A stretch of DNA of 45,449 bases from an uncultured Eubacteriales bacterium (GCA_900544555.1 UQWD01000017.1:1-45449), one strand, 5' to 3'; shown: positions 8,965 to 17,273, counted from the stretch's first letter. Program-made: numbers and translations. Notes: generated by a model not told the origin, from the letters alone.

Positions 8965-9730
8965 TTGAAGCCTCCTTGCGCATCAGTTCGTCCGCCAGCG
9001 CGCCGTACGCTTTCGCCCCAGAGGATTTAGCGTCGTACAGCGTAATGGGCAGCCCGTAGCTCGGCGCCTCGCCTAGCCTTATGGAGCGCGGGATAATGGT
9101 GCTGTATACTTTGTTTTTAAAAAACTTTTTGACCTCTGCGACCACCTGCGCAGAAAGGTTGGTGCGCGCGTCAAACATGGTAAGCACGACCCCCTCTACC
9201 TCCAGCATGGCGTTCAGGTGAAGCCTTACCAGCTTGACCGTGTTCATCAGCTGGGAGAGTCCCTCCAAGGCATAGTACTCACACTGTATGGGCACGAGCA
9301 GCGTATCCGCGGCCGTCAGCGCGTTAAGCGTCAGCAGACCCAGCGACGGCGGGCAGTCGATAAGGATATAATCGTAATCCTCCCTCAACTTGTCCAACGC
9401 GCGCTTGAGCACCTGCTCGCGAGCCATCATACCCACAAGCTCTACCTCCGCACCCGCCAGCTCGATCTGGGACGGGATGAGCTTGAGGGTCGGTATCCGT
9501 GTATCGATTGCGGTATCCGCAGCCGCTACGCGGTTGATCATCACATCATAAACGCTGTATTCCAGTTCATCCTTAGAAACGCCAAGGCCACTCGTCATAT
9601 TGCCCTGCGGATCAATATCAACGGCCAGAACCCTTCTGTTTTTCTGCGCTAGGCAAGCAGAAAGGTTAACGGCAGTGGTCGTCTTTCCCACGCCGCCCTT
9701 CTGGTTCGCAATCGCTATTACTTTCGCCAC
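8948..9730 (-). CDS. parA: Chromosome partitioning ATPase ParA (Soj)
   Basis: Deviant-Walker ATPase that works with ParB in origin segregation and, in relatives such as B. subtilis Soj, modulates DnaA. KGGVGKTT is at 11-18 and the VDIDPQGN segment at about 37-44; the DCPPSLG Walker B region is present. I choose the GTG at 9730, giving 260 residues. GGAGGG lies 7 bases upstream, and the protein then begins directly with AKVIAIANQKGG as in the family. The longer in-frame ATG at 9760 overlaps the -10 box of the promoter, so it would not be on the transcript. Confidence 0.95.
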   Translation of the reverse strand: MAKVIAIANQKGGVGKTTTAVNLSACLAQKNRRVLAVDIDPQGNMTSGLGVSKDELEYSVYDVMINRVAAADTAIDTRIPTLKLIPSQIELAGAEVELVGMMAREQVLKRALDKLREDYDYILIDCPPSLGLLTLNALTAADTLLVPIQCEYYALEGLSQLMNTVKLVRLHLNAMLEVEGVVLTMFDARTNLSAQVVAEVKKFFKNKVYSTIIPRSIRLGEAPSYGLPITLYDAKSSGAKAYGALADELMRKEASNGRKE

Positions 9731-9758
9731 GGCAATCCCTCCGCTATGTATTGCTTTC

Positions 9759-9787
9759 ATTATATGCTATTTTTGACGCGTACACAA
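9759..9787 (-). promoter_or_regulatory. Sigma-A-type promoter of parAB
   Basis: Read leftward: TTGTGT, 17-base spacer, TATAAT. The -10 hexamer is at 9759-9764 and the -35 at 9782-9787. The predicted start of transcription falls just upstream of the GGAGGG ribosome-binding site of parA, which supports the GTG start at 9730. Confidence 0.7.
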
Positions 9788-9869
9788 GAAATTGCGCGAA
9801 TACTCCGCCATTTTCTTGCCAACGCGTTATAATAGGGATATAAACCAAAAATGCAAGGAGGCTTTTTAA

Positions 9870-10409
9870 ATGAATCAGGCTCTTGAAAACATCCTAAACA
9901 GGCGCAGTATGCGCGCATATGAAAGCCGTCAGATCGAAGAGCAAATGTTGGAGCTGATACTCCGCGCGGGGCTATGCGCGCCTACCGGGAAAAACCGGCA
10001 GGGCGTGATATTCACCGTCTTACAGGGCGAAAAGCTCGAAATCCTTGGAACCGCAGTACGGGCTGCGCTAAAATCAGCGCAGCCCCCCGCGGACGTGCCG
10101 GATGATTACTGCTGCTATTATCATGCCCCTACGCTTATCATCGCCACTGTGGATAGAGACAATCCGCTTGGCGCGTGCGACTGCGCATGCGCACTTGAAA
10201 ACATGATGCTCGCGGCCTCCTCGCTCGGCCTTGCCTCGTGTTGGATCAATCAGGTGCGCCCAACCTGTGACGATGCGCGCGTACGGCAATTATTCACATC
10301 ATACGGCATACCTGAGAACCACATCGCATTCGGTTCGGTTGCTCTGGGATATGCCGACGGCGAGCCTCGCAACATCGAGATTCAGCCCGGCCGTGTGCTC
10401 AGGCCATAG
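9870..10409 (+). CDS. Nitroreductase family protein
   Basis: Flavin-dependent oxidoreductase of the nitroreductase fold, 179 residues, physiological substrate unknown. The N-terminal NRRSMRAYESRQI segment is the usual FMN phosphate-binding motif, followed by APTGKNRQ. The middle part (CALENMMLAASSLGLASCWINQ) and the C-terminal LGYADGEP are also typical of the family. AAGGAGG precedes the ATG with good spacing. The gene diverges from parAB and ends immediately before the first parS site; a strong terminator follows at 10479. A TATAAT at about 9830 may be its -10, but I see no good -35. Confidence 0.9.
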   Translation: MNQALENILNRRSMRAYESRQIEEQMLELILRAGLCAPTGKNRQGVIFTVLQGEKLEILGTAVRAALKSAQPPADVPDDYCCYYHAPTLIIATVDRDNPLGACDCACALENMMLAASSLGLASCWINQVRPTCDDARVRQLFTSYGIPENHIAFGSVALGYADGEPRNIEIQPGRVLRP

Positions 10410-10411
10410 TA

Positions 10412-10427
10412 TGTTTCACGTGAAACA
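10412..10427. other. parS: parS centromere site 1
   Basis: Perfect 16-base palindrome TGTTTCACGTGAAACA, identical to the canonical bacterial chromosomal parS sequence. It begins 3 bases after the nitroreductase stop codon and lies near parAB, as expected for the ParB nucleation site. Confidence 0.95.
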
Positions 10428-10478
10428 ATGCGATATTGAATCTTTCTCCTGACGAGCCACGCGTTTGAGTCAGCCGTC

Positions 10479-10513
10479 ACGCCGTCTACTCTTTGTATAG
10501 GCGGCGTTTTTTT
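10479..10513 (+). terminator. Intrinsic terminator after nitroreductase gene
   Basis: Ten-base-pair stem (ACGCCGTCTA against TAGGCGGCGT with one G-U pair) around a nine-base loop, followed directly by six T after the arm. It lies between the two parS sites and would stop rightward transcription from crossing the second site. Confidence 0.85.
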
Positions 10514-10576
10514 CGCACAGACCATCGGATCTGAAGGTGGTTTTCTTTCAATTGACTGTAACAGTAAGCTCTTTCT

Positions 10577-10592
10577 TGTTTCACGTGAAACA
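10577..10592. other. parS: parS centromere site 2
   Basis: Second exact copy of TGTTTCACGTGAAACA, 165 bases from the first, centre to centre. It lies between the terminators that end transcripts from both sides, so it is in a transcriptionally quiet spacer. Confidence 0.95.
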
Positions 10593-10658
10593 CACTCTTT
10601 TATATAGGATGCGCCCGTGATACTTAAAAAACGATGCGTAGCCACTTATAAATGCGAA

Positions 10659-10680
10659 AACCGGCGCCCTGGCGCCGGTT
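10659..10680 (-). terminator. Hairpin terminator of the efp-CD1247 transcript
   Basis: Perfect ten-base-pair stem AACCGGCGCC with a two-base centre. Read leftward it runs into TTTTCGCATTT, a modest U-tract. It lies 45 bases after the stop of the CD1247-like gene. Confidence 0.7.
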
Positions 10681-10724
10681 CATTTCTTAAATCAAATTCG
10701 CTATAATAACCAAATCTATAAGGA

Positions 10725-11123
10725 TTACTCTCCCTCATCCGCGCAGCCGCAGCCGCATTCGCCGCAGCCGCTGGGAACGACTACCTTATTGCATTGAGGG
10801 CAGATCAAATCCTCATCCGATTCCAGCATGGATTCGTCGTAATATATGACTTCGCCGCAATGGGGGCATTCCAGCTCCACAAAATCATCTTCGTCCTCAT
10901 CCTCAAACAGGCAATCGTCGATAGACTCGATTTCTTCATAAATATCGTCGACGCATTCGTCAAGCTCATTTATAGAGGTTTCATTCTCCTCGATTGCGTC
11001 GGCCATAACGTCCAGCGTTTCAACAATCGCGGTAAAAAGCTTCTTCTGCCCTACGTCCTCGATGGCGAGGCCATCCATAAGGCCCCTGATATAAGCGACT
11101 TTTTCCTTCATATAACTGCTCAT
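10725..11123 (-). CDS. CD1247-like protein with C-terminal zinc ribbon
   Basis: A 132-residue protein matching the Clostridia family with the CD1247 N-terminal domain; function unknown. The N-terminal segment MKEKVAYIRGLMDGL and an acidic helical region (about 20-80) are followed by a zinc ribbon with C86/C89 and C108/C111. An extra Cys/Gly-rich tail (C120, C123, C125, C127) ends the protein. I start at the ATG at 11123, which has AGGAGG nearby; the longer upstream ORF has no ribosome-binding site and overlaps efp. It follows efp by 16 bases and is surely cotranscribed, a pairing I recall seeing in Clostridia. Confidence 0.85.
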   Translation of the reverse strand: MSSYMKEKVAYIRGLMDGLAIEDVGQKKLFTAIVETLDVMADAIEENETSINELDECVDDIYEEIESIDDCLFEDEDEDDFVELECPHCGEVIYYDESMLESDEDLICPQCNKVVVPSGCGECGCGCADEGE

Positions 11124-11139
11124 TTTACTCCTCCTTTTT

Positions 11140-11697
11140 TTAAACGCGCTCCATGTATTCGCCCGTGCGGGTATCCACACGCACCCTGTCCCCCTGGTTG
11201 ACAAACAGCGGGACGTTCACTTTGTACCCGGTCTCCAAAACGGCGGGTTTCGTCGCCCCCGTCGCGGTATCGCCCTTATAGCCCGGTTCCGTTTCAACAA
11301 TTTCCAGCTCGACGAAGTTGGGCGCTTCCACGGAAAATGGGTTGCCTTTGTAGAAACGGATGTTCACGTTCTGGTTTTCAACGATAAAGTTTATAGCGTC
11401 CTCCACCTGCGCATGGTTCAGCGGTAGCTGCTCATACGTTTCAGTATCCATGAAATAGTATAACTCGCCGTCATTATAAAGATACTGCATCTCCTTATTT
11501 TCAATATGCGCCTTGGGATATTTGTCCGATGGGTTGAACGTGCGGTCAAGAACCGCTCCGGTCATCACGTTTTTCAGGCGCGTGCGGACGAACGCAGCCC
11601 CTTTGCCGGGTTTAACATGCTGAAAATCCGCAATGGACCACACCTGCCCGTCAATCTCAACGGTAACGCCTTTTCTAAAATCTCCTGCCACAATCAT
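11140..11697 (-). CDS. efp: Elongation factor P
   Basis: Relieves ribosome stalling at polyproline stretches. All three beta-barrel domains fit in the 185 residues. The loop that contacts the P-site tRNA reads KPGKGAAF, with Lys32 at the position that is modified in many bacteria. Whether it is modified here cannot be told from this window, as no modification enzyme gene is present. GGAGGT precedes the ATG. It heads a short transcript with the CD1247-like gene. Confidence 0.97.
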   Translation of the reverse strand: MIVAGDFRKGVTVEIDGQVWSIADFQHVKPGKGAAFVRTRLKNVMTGAVLDRTFNPSDKYPKAHIENKEMQYLYNDGELYYFMDTETYEQLPLNHAQVEDAINFIVENQNVNIRFYKGNPFSVEAPNFVELEIVETEPGYKGDTATGATKPAVLETGYKVNVPLFVNQGDRVRVDTRTGEYMERV

Positions 11698-11809
11698 GGG
11701 AAAGTACCTCCATATCTGAACTAATCACGGGATGTTATGGTAAAGCGCTTTTTCAGCCCGCAAAATACTCCACGCCAGTTCTTATACTACCATACGATAC
11801 TCCCGCATC

Positions 11810-13198
11810 TCAAGCTATTTCTTGCGTTTCCGGTGTTTTTTGCAAATTCCGAATATATTTGCGGTACACAAACACCACCAGCGCGGCGCTTATAATCATG
11901 GATAAGCATTCGGCGATGGGATACGCGAACCAAACGGCGTCAAGCCCCGCTGTAACCGCAAGCACGTAAGCCGCCGGCAGAATTACGATGAGCTGGCGCG
12001 CAAGAGACACGAGCAAGCTGTATATCCCAATACCCACCGCCTGATAGAGCGATGAGAACATAATGCCCAAGGCGGCGAAGGGGAAACACAGGCTGATGAC
12101 TCTAAACGCGTGCGTGCCGATATCCAGCATATGGTCCGATGCGTCGAAGAGCAGCAGGAACTTGTCCGGTATGGCCTGAAAAAGGGCCAGGCCCACACAC
12201 ATGATGATAAGCGCGTAAAGCGCGCTGAGCTTAAGCGTTTTCATCACGCGTTCCTTATCCCGCGCCCCGTAATTAAACGCCATAATAGGCATGGCTCCTG
12301 AGTTTAGCCCGAACACGGGCATAAATACGAACGATTGCAGCTTAAAGTAAACGCCAAGCACGCTTACGGCGGTTTTTGAGAACATCATCAATATTTTATT
12401 CAGCCCAAAAGTCGTAACCGAGCCGATTGCCTGCATGACGATCGAGGGCAGACCCACGCGATAGATGTTCCCCACAGTCTCTTTTCTGAAGCGGAAGCCG
12501 CGTATTCTTACGGAAATCAGCTTATTCCGGGCAAACAGGATGTAGAACCCCGTTATCATGCTGACAAGCTGGCCGATAACCGTAGCGAGCGCCGCGCCCG
12601 CCACGCCCAGCGCCGGGAACCCGAGGTAGCCGAAGATCATGATGGGATCCAGCACGATATTTGTCAGCGCGCCCACGAGCTGGATGACCATCGCGTGGAA
12701 CGTATCCCCGGTACCCTGAAGGATCTTCTCGGTCATGATAGCCATCATCGAAAACGCGCACAGCCCGCCGCATATGGTCAAATAGGATACGCTCATATCC
12801 AGCACGGCAATATCCCCCTCCGCGAAAAGGGCGAGAGCGGGCCGCGCGAACGCAATATACGCTATGGTAAAGACCAATGCGCTCAAAAGCGCCAGATAAA
12901 GCCCGTGCGAAGCGGCGCAGTTCGCATCCGGCTGCCTGCCCTCCCCAAGCCTGCGCGCCACGAGGGAATTTACGCCCACAGCCGTGCCTACGCCCACCGA
13001 CGTTATCAGCATTTGAAACGGAAACGCGAGCGAAACGGCGGTGAGCGCGTCTTCACTAACGCGCGATACAAAAACGCTGTCCACAACGTTATAAAGCGCC
13101 ATTACCAGCATAGACAGCATCATAGGGAATGACATTTTGATGAGCAGGGAGCCAACCGGCTCCACGCCCATTTTATTCTCTTTACGTATTTGCTCCAT
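11810..13198 (-). CDS. MATE family multidrug/cation efflux transporter
   Basis: Polytopic inner-membrane antiporter of 462 residues with about 12 hydrophobic helices, in the NorM/DinF-related superfamily. The N-terminus carries the family pattern GSLLIKMSFPMMLSMLV, with YNVVDSVFVSR following, and the two six-helix halves each show internal similarity (GxPAIxxQ-like and LxxMPxF-like segments). The substrate cannot be deduced. AAAGGAT precedes the ATG. It is monocistronic, between efp and the ferredoxin gene. Confidence 0.92.
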   Translation of the reverse strand: MEQIRKENKMGVEPVGSLLIKMSFPMMLSMLVMALYNVVDSVFVSRVSEDALTAVSLAFPFQMLITSVGVGTAVGVNSLVARRLGEGRQPDANCAASHGLYLALLSALVFTIAYIAFARPALALFAEGDIAVLDMSVSYLTICGGLCAFSMMAIMTEKILQGTGDTFHAMVIQLVGALTNIVLDPIMIFGYLGFPALGVAGAALATVIGQLVSMITGFYILFARNKLISVRIRGFRFRKETVGNIYRVGLPSIVMQAIGSVTTFGLNKILMMFSKTAVSVLGVYFKLQSFVFMPVFGLNSGAMPIMAFNYGARDKERVMKTLKLSALYALIIMCVGLALFQAIPDKFLLLFDASDHMLDIGTHAFRVISLCFPFAALGIMFSSLYQAVGIGIYSLLVSLARQLIVILPAAYVLAVTAGLDAVWFAYPIAECLSMIISAALVVFVYRKYIRNLQKTPETQEIA

Positions 13199-13260
13199 GT
13201 TTTATCCTTTCAGCCCGAAAAACGCTATTTAATAAACCGCTTGAACGGGCCGCAACAAAA

Positions 13261-13278
13261 AACCGGCCCGAGCCGGTT
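13261..13278 (-). terminator. Terminator of the ferredoxin gene
   Basis: Stem AACCGGC/GCCGGTT with a four-base loop. Leftward reading continues into six T; rightward reading also gives four T, so it may act in both directions. It begins 23 bases after the ferredoxin stop. Confidence 0.8.
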
Positions 13279-13300
13279 TTTATGATGCATAAAAGCTTAA

Positions 13301-13471
13301 TTACTCGGCGTGGGGCGCGCCAACGGGGCAGGTACCCTCGCAGGCTCCGCAGTCGATGCACTTTTCAGGATCGATTACGTAACGGTCGTCGCCCTGGGTG
13401 ATGGCTCCAACGGGGCAATCCGGCTCGCACGCGCCGCAGCTGATGCACTTATCGTCAATAATATATGCCAT
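13301..13471 (-). CDS. 2[4Fe-4S] ferredoxin
   Basis: Small clostridial-type ferredoxin of 56 residues, a soluble electron carrier for anaerobic redox enzymes. The translation contains two cluster motifs, CISCGACEPDCP and CIDCGACEGTCP, spaced as in bacterial 8Fe ferredoxins. GGAGGTG precedes the ATG, a promoter lies at 13501-13528 and a terminator follows the stop, so this is a complete monocistronic gene. Confidence 0.96.
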   Translation of the reverse strand: MAYIIDDKCISCGACEPDCPVGAITQGDDRYVIDPEKCIDCGACEGTCPVGAPHAE

Positions 13472-13500
13472 AATTACACCTCCAACAAATTGTCAACCTT

Positions 13501-13528
13501 ATTGTATCATGAAAAAGAAAAATTGCAA
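13501..13528 (-). promoter_or_regulatory. Ferredoxin promoter
   Basis: Read leftward: TTGCAA, 16-base spacer, TACAAT. The start of transcription would lie about 25 bases upstream of the ferredoxin ATG. Confidence 0.65.
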
Positions 13529-13637
13529 GCAAAAACGCATTGCGTCGCGAGCCTGTGCTATACTATTTACATACGCTTTGTATAAGCCATGGCGCCGAGG
13601 CGCCTGAAGGCGAATTTAATCGAGAGGTGTAAAGATT

Positions 13638-14549
13638 ATGTTTAACCGCCACCTGCAAATATCGAACGAGGTCCGTCAAGCATTGGAAGCCGGTTCGCCC
13701 GTTATAGCGCTGGAAAGCACCATCATATCCCATGGCATGCCGTATCCCGAAAATGTTGAAACGGCTATGAATTGCGAACGTATCGCCCGGGAAAACGGGG
13801 CTATCCCCGCTACCTGCGGCATAATCGGCGGCAAGCTGGCCGTTGGGATGAGTAAAGAAGAAATAGACCGGCTTGGCCGCGCAGGGCACGCTGTCGCCAA
13901 AGTCAGCCGGAGAGACATACCTGTTTTAGCCGCGCGCGGGCAGGATGGCGCGACAACCGTGGCCGCAACCATGATCCTCGCCGCGATGGCCGGGATTGAG
14001 GTTTTCGCAACGGGCGGCATAGGCGGCGTCCACCGGGGCGCGCAAACCACCATGGATATCTCAGCCGACCTGGAGGAGCTTGGTTCAACGCACGTAACCG
14101 TAGTGTGCGCGGGCGCAAAAAGCATACTCGATATCGCCCTTACTCTTGAGTACCTTGAAACCAGGGGCGTGCCGGTAATCGGCTACGGCACGGATGAGCT
14201 GCCCGCCTTTTACACGCGTGAAAGCGGATTCAAGGTGGATTACCGCATGGATACGCCGGAGGAAATCGCGTCGGTTATCCGCATGCGCAGGGAATTGGGA
14301 TATAAAGGCGGCATGGTTGTAGCCAATCCCATTCCGCTTAGCGATTCCTTGGATGCAGCATATATCGGCGGCGTTATTAAGGGCGCGCTTGAGGAGGCCG
14401 CATTAAAGGGCGTATCCGGCAAAGCAGTAACGCCCTTTCTGCTCGCCCGCGTATCCGAGGCGACGGACGGAAAAAGCCTTGCTGCGAACATAAGGCTGGT
14501 ATATAACAACGTCGTATTGGCCGCCCGTATCGCCGCAGCCTCCGTATAA
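13638..14549 (+). CDS. psuG: Pseudouridine-5'-phosphate glycosidase
   Basis: Reversibly splits pseudouridine-5'-phosphate into uracil and ribose-5-phosphate, a step in pseudouridine breakdown. The 303-residue protein carries the family's ALESTIISHGMPYPEN segment with the active-site Glu26, the ATTVAATM and FATGGIGGVHRGA segments, and the VVCAGAKSILDI segment with the likely catalytic Lys. GAGAGGTG precedes the ATG. In many bacteria psuG is beside psuK (pseudouridine kinase); no kinase is adjacent here. The gene is divergent from the ferredoxin gene. Confidence 0.95.
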   Translation: MFNRHLQISNEVRQALEAGSPVIALESTIISHGMPYPENVETAMNCERIARENGAIPATCGIIGGKLAVGMSKEEIDRLGRAGHAVAKVSRRDIPVLAARGQDGATTVAATMILAAMAGIEVFATGGIGGVHRGAQTTMDISADLEELGSTHVTVVCAGAKSILDIALTLEYLETRGVPVIGYGTDELPAFYTRESGFKVDYRMDTPEEIASVIRMRRELGYKGGMVVANPIPLSDSLDAAYIGGVIKGALEEAALKGVSGKAVTPFLLARVSEATDGKSLAANIRLVYNNVVLAARIAAASV

Positions 14550-14694
14550 CCAAGGTTTGAGATAAACTGCATGTAGGGCTGTCGTTTTCCGCGTTTAGAG
14601 CGAACCGCTTACAAGCCGGCTTCGGCGCGCGAATCGCAATGCTGATAAATGGGTTTTTATTGGCGTACGCCGGGCTGTGCTGCCGGGGAGTGCG

Positions 14695-15462
14695 CTACTT
14701 ATTCATGTCGGCGATAAAATCATTCTTCTTCGCGGTTATCTGCACCCATGCGGGCCTGAATCCGCTTTTAATCGCGTTATTTACCGATTTGATGTTTGAC
14801 CATGCGCTGCAATAGAACGGGACCCGGTTCCGCTTCAATATTTCGACCGCAAGCGTACTTGTAAGCGCCGATGCTATGCCGAGGCGCCGGTATTGAGGCA
14901 GCACGTCGATACCGATTTGCCACATCGTATCGCAGTCTTGAGAGCACCCGGCCAGGCCAATCATTTCGCCGCCTTCAAACGCGCCGACCGCCAGAACATC
15001 AAGCTGCTTGCGCTTTTCGCACAGCGCGTTGCCCCATTGGGGCAAATAACAGCCCGCAAAGTCGTCCGGCCGCAAAAGCTTCAGCTCAAAATCGCAGGCA
15101 AGGGGCTTAATCGTACGCATATCCGGCAAAAAGTACTCCGCCATAAAGCAGATATTCAGATCAAACGGTTTCAGGTTTTCCATCAGCACAAGCAAATTTG
15201 GCGTTTCAAAGCAATGCTCAACAGGATACTTAGTGATGTAGCCTTCTACAATATCGATCAGATTCTCCGAAACGGAGGCTACAATATTATTACCGTACGA
15301 CGTGAGGTCGCAATAAAACGGCAGTTCCAAGTACTTTCTCGCGCCGGCCTTTTTTTGAGAGATAACAACTTTGTTATCAAATTCGATGAAATCGCCGGCG
15401 CGGCAGCCGCTGTCCACCGCCGATTGCCTCATCGCAACTTGCAGAATATCCTGATTTGTCAT
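14695..15462 (-). CDS. GNAT family acetyltransferase
   Basis: A 255-residue protein with a GNAT domain in its C-terminal third. The acetyl-CoA pyrophosphate-binding motif is QYRRLGIA (about 190-197), followed by the usual N-x-x-S-x-x-x-A helix. The N-terminal two thirds form a separate region without a motif I recognise. The target is unknown. I start at the ATG at 15462 (AAGGGAAA upstream) because the 29 extra N-terminal residues of the longer ORF look like untranslated leader. Convergent with psuG. Confidence 0.82.
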   Translation of the reverse strand: MTNQDILQVAMRQSAVDSGCRAGDFIEFDNKVVISQKKAGARKYLELPFYCDLTSYGNNIVASVSENLIDIVEGYITKYPVEHCFETPNLLVLMENLKPFDLNICFMAEYFLPDMRTIKPLACDFELKLLRPDDFAGCYLPQWGNALCEKRKQLDVLAVGAFEGGEMIGLAGCSQDCDTMWQIGIDVLPQYRRLGIASALTSTLAVEILKRNRVPFYCSAWSNIKSVNNAIKSGFRPAWVQITAKKNDFIADMNK

Positions 15463-15943
15463 ATACGGATTTCCCTTCAAAGTACTTAAAATCAAGAATA
15501 GTATAACATAATTTTTTGGATAATTTCCATTACTGAACCCTTTATGCAAAAGTGCGCTCTATAAATCTCATATACGCTGCCCGCCGCGTCTCTTGTTTTT
15601 ATGAATATCATAACATTTATAGGTGGAATTGAACGAGCGCAATGCGGATACTTTTTGGGTTTCAATGGGAGTGACATTATATAATGCCCATTTCTGATCC
15701 GCCTATGCGCAAATGAAATATTCATTATGGGAGCTTTGCGTTTTCTTGAAAAATATGTTTTTTAAAAAGTGCGTAAGGGATTATACCGCTTTCCTTAATT
15801 AATAAAAAATCTATTGCATAGGATATTGAATTGGGCTAATATTACAAATGGGGACGCTATTTAGTAAATACCGTTTCCGCGCTGTTTATATACAGTTGAC
15901 CGCATTAGCGCAAAAAAGATAAATAGTTTAGGAGATTTGAAAC
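15463..15943. other. AT-rich intergenic region between GNAT gene and gap
   Basis: No gene recognised. The region is AT-rich and should hold divergent promoters. A TTGACC at 15896-15901 could be a -35 for gap, but the matching -10 at 17 bases (ATAAAT) is poor. A TATAAT near 15679 has no clear partner. Confidence 0.4.
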
Positions 15944-16972
15944 ATGTCTGTTAAGGTTGGCATCAATGGTTTTGGCCGCATAGGCCGCTTGGTTTTTCGG
16001 GCCTCCATCTCCCGTTCGGATATGGAAGTCGTCGGCATTAACGACCCCTTTATCGACCTGGATTATATGGTCTACATGCTTCGCTACGACACCGTTCACG
16101 GCCGCTTTGACGGCGATATACAAACGCGTGACGGAAAGCTCGTTGTAAACGGCAGGGAAATAGCCGTATACGCATGCATGGATCCGGGGCAAATCCCCTG
16201 GAATGAATGCGGGGCCGAGTATGTGGTAGAGGCAACCGGTAAATTCACAACGATGGATAAGGCACAGGCCCACTTCAAAGGCGGTGCGAAAAAGGTTGTA
16301 ATTTCAGCCCCGTCAGCGGACGCGCCCATGTTCGTTATGGGTGTAAATAATGAAGAATACCGGCCGGATATGAATATTGTATCCAACGCCTCCTGTACGA
16401 CAAACTGCCTTGCCCCGCTTGCCAAGGTCATTAACGACAACTTCGGCATTATAGAAGGTCTTATGACCACCGTACACGCCACAACAGCCACGCAGCTTAC
16501 GGTTGACGGCCCTTCAAAAAAGGACTGGCGCGGCGGGCGCGGCGCGGCGTTCAATATCATACCCAGCTCCACCGGCGCGGCTAAGGCCGTTGGCAAGGTT
16601 ATCCCATCGCTCAACGGGAAGCTTACCGGCATGGCGTTCCGCGTGCCTACCGCGGACGTTTCGGTTGTGGATCTCACCTGCCGCCTTGAAAAGCCCGCGT
16701 CTTACGACGATATCAAATCGGTCATGAAAGCCGCCTCCGAATCCGAACAATACAAGGGCGTTATAGGCTATACGGAGGATAAGGTCGTTTCTTCTGATTT
16801 TATAACGGATGCGCGCACCTCCATCTTCGACGCCGGCGCAGGCATCAGCCTGAACGACAACTTCGTGAAGCTCGTCGCCTGGTACGACAACGAGTGGGGC
16901 TATTCCAATAAATGCCTCGACCTTATCAAGCATATGGCCTGCGCGGACGGCTGCTGCTGCTGCGGGAAGTAA
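15944..16972 (+). CDS. gap: Glyceraldehyde-3-phosphate dehydrogenase, type I
   Basis: NAD-dependent glycolytic enzyme that forms 1,3-bisphosphoglycerate. The NAD-binding GINGFGRIGR is at 6-15. The catalytic cysteine is C151 in ASCTTNC, and the TTVHATT histidine segment lies about 25 residues later. The conserved WYDNEWGYS near the C-terminus is present. AGGAG precedes the ATG. The gene stands alone, without pgk or tpi, followed by a terminator. The unusual point is the C-terminal extension CADGCCCCGK, five cysteines after the normal end of the fold, which most GAPDHs lack. Confidence 0.97.
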   Translation: MSVKVGINGFGRIGRLVFRASISRSDMEVVGINDPFIDLDYMVYMLRYDTVHGRFDGDIQTRDGKLVVNGREIAVYACMDPGQIPWNECGAEYVVEATGKFTTMDKAQAHFKGGAKKVVISAPSADAPMFVMGVNNEEYRPDMNIVSNASCTTNCLAPLAKVINDNFGIIEGLMTTVHATTATQLTVDGPSKKDWRGGRGAAFNIIPSSTGAAKAVGKVIPSLNGKLTGMAFRVPTADVSVVDLTCRLEKPASYDDIKSVMKAASESEQYKGVIGYTEDKVVSSDFITDARTSIFDAGAGISLNDNFVKLVAWYDNEWGYSNKCLDLIKHMACADGCCCCGK

Positions 16973-16986
16973 TACGCTTATTACAT

Positions 16987-17013
16987 CCGCGGGGGGTACG
17001 ATTACCCCCGCGG
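16987..17013 (+). terminator. Terminator of gap
   Basis: Nine-base-pair GC stem (CCGCGGGGG with CCCCCGCGG) with a nine-base loop, followed by ATTATTTGAT. The T-run is weak but the stem is very stable and directly follows the gap stop. Confidence 0.7.
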
Positions 17014-17145
17014 ATTATTTGATATATGGAGGCAGTGCCTAAGGTTTAATCCCACTCCAATGATAAACGGGTAGTACAAGCATAAAATTTATATGTTTTT
17101 ACATATTATTTTCTCTTTTTTCATATAGAAGTATCATTAATGCTA

Positions 17146-17174
17146 TTGATTATCAGTTTTAAGTGGTATATAAT
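17146..17174 (+). promoter_or_regulatory. Strong sigma-A promoter of the 62-residue orphan gene
   Basis: TTGATT at 17146-17151, 17-base spacer, perfect TATAAT at 17169-17174. It lies in an AT-rich stretch and predicts a leader of about 105 bases before the ATG at 17286. Confidence 0.75.
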
Positions 17175-17240
17175 AAAGGCGTTCCCGGTAATAATATTAC
17201 TGTGGAAATCAAATATCAGCTATGGTGAAGACCATATTTA

Positions 17241-17273
17241 CCTCTTTATCATATTATAAAGTATGAGAAGAGG
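17241..17273 (+). promoter_or_regulatory. Leader hairpin overlapping the ribosome-binding site
   Basis: CCTCTT (17241-17246) and TCATA (17249-17253) can pair with TATGA (17262-17266) and AAGAGG (17268-17273). The right arm includes the first part of the AGGAGAGGG ribosome-binding site of the downstream ORF, so the hairpin could limit translation. A second small hairpin, TATGGT/ACCATA around GAAG, lies just upstream at 17221-17236. Confidence 0.4.

Noticed and set aside
13591..13620. Similarity between the psuG leader hairpin (CGCCTGAAGGCG) and a hairpin near 43186
   Set aside because: The shared core is only 12-14 bases, palindromic, and also appears inside cca, so a repeat family is not established.
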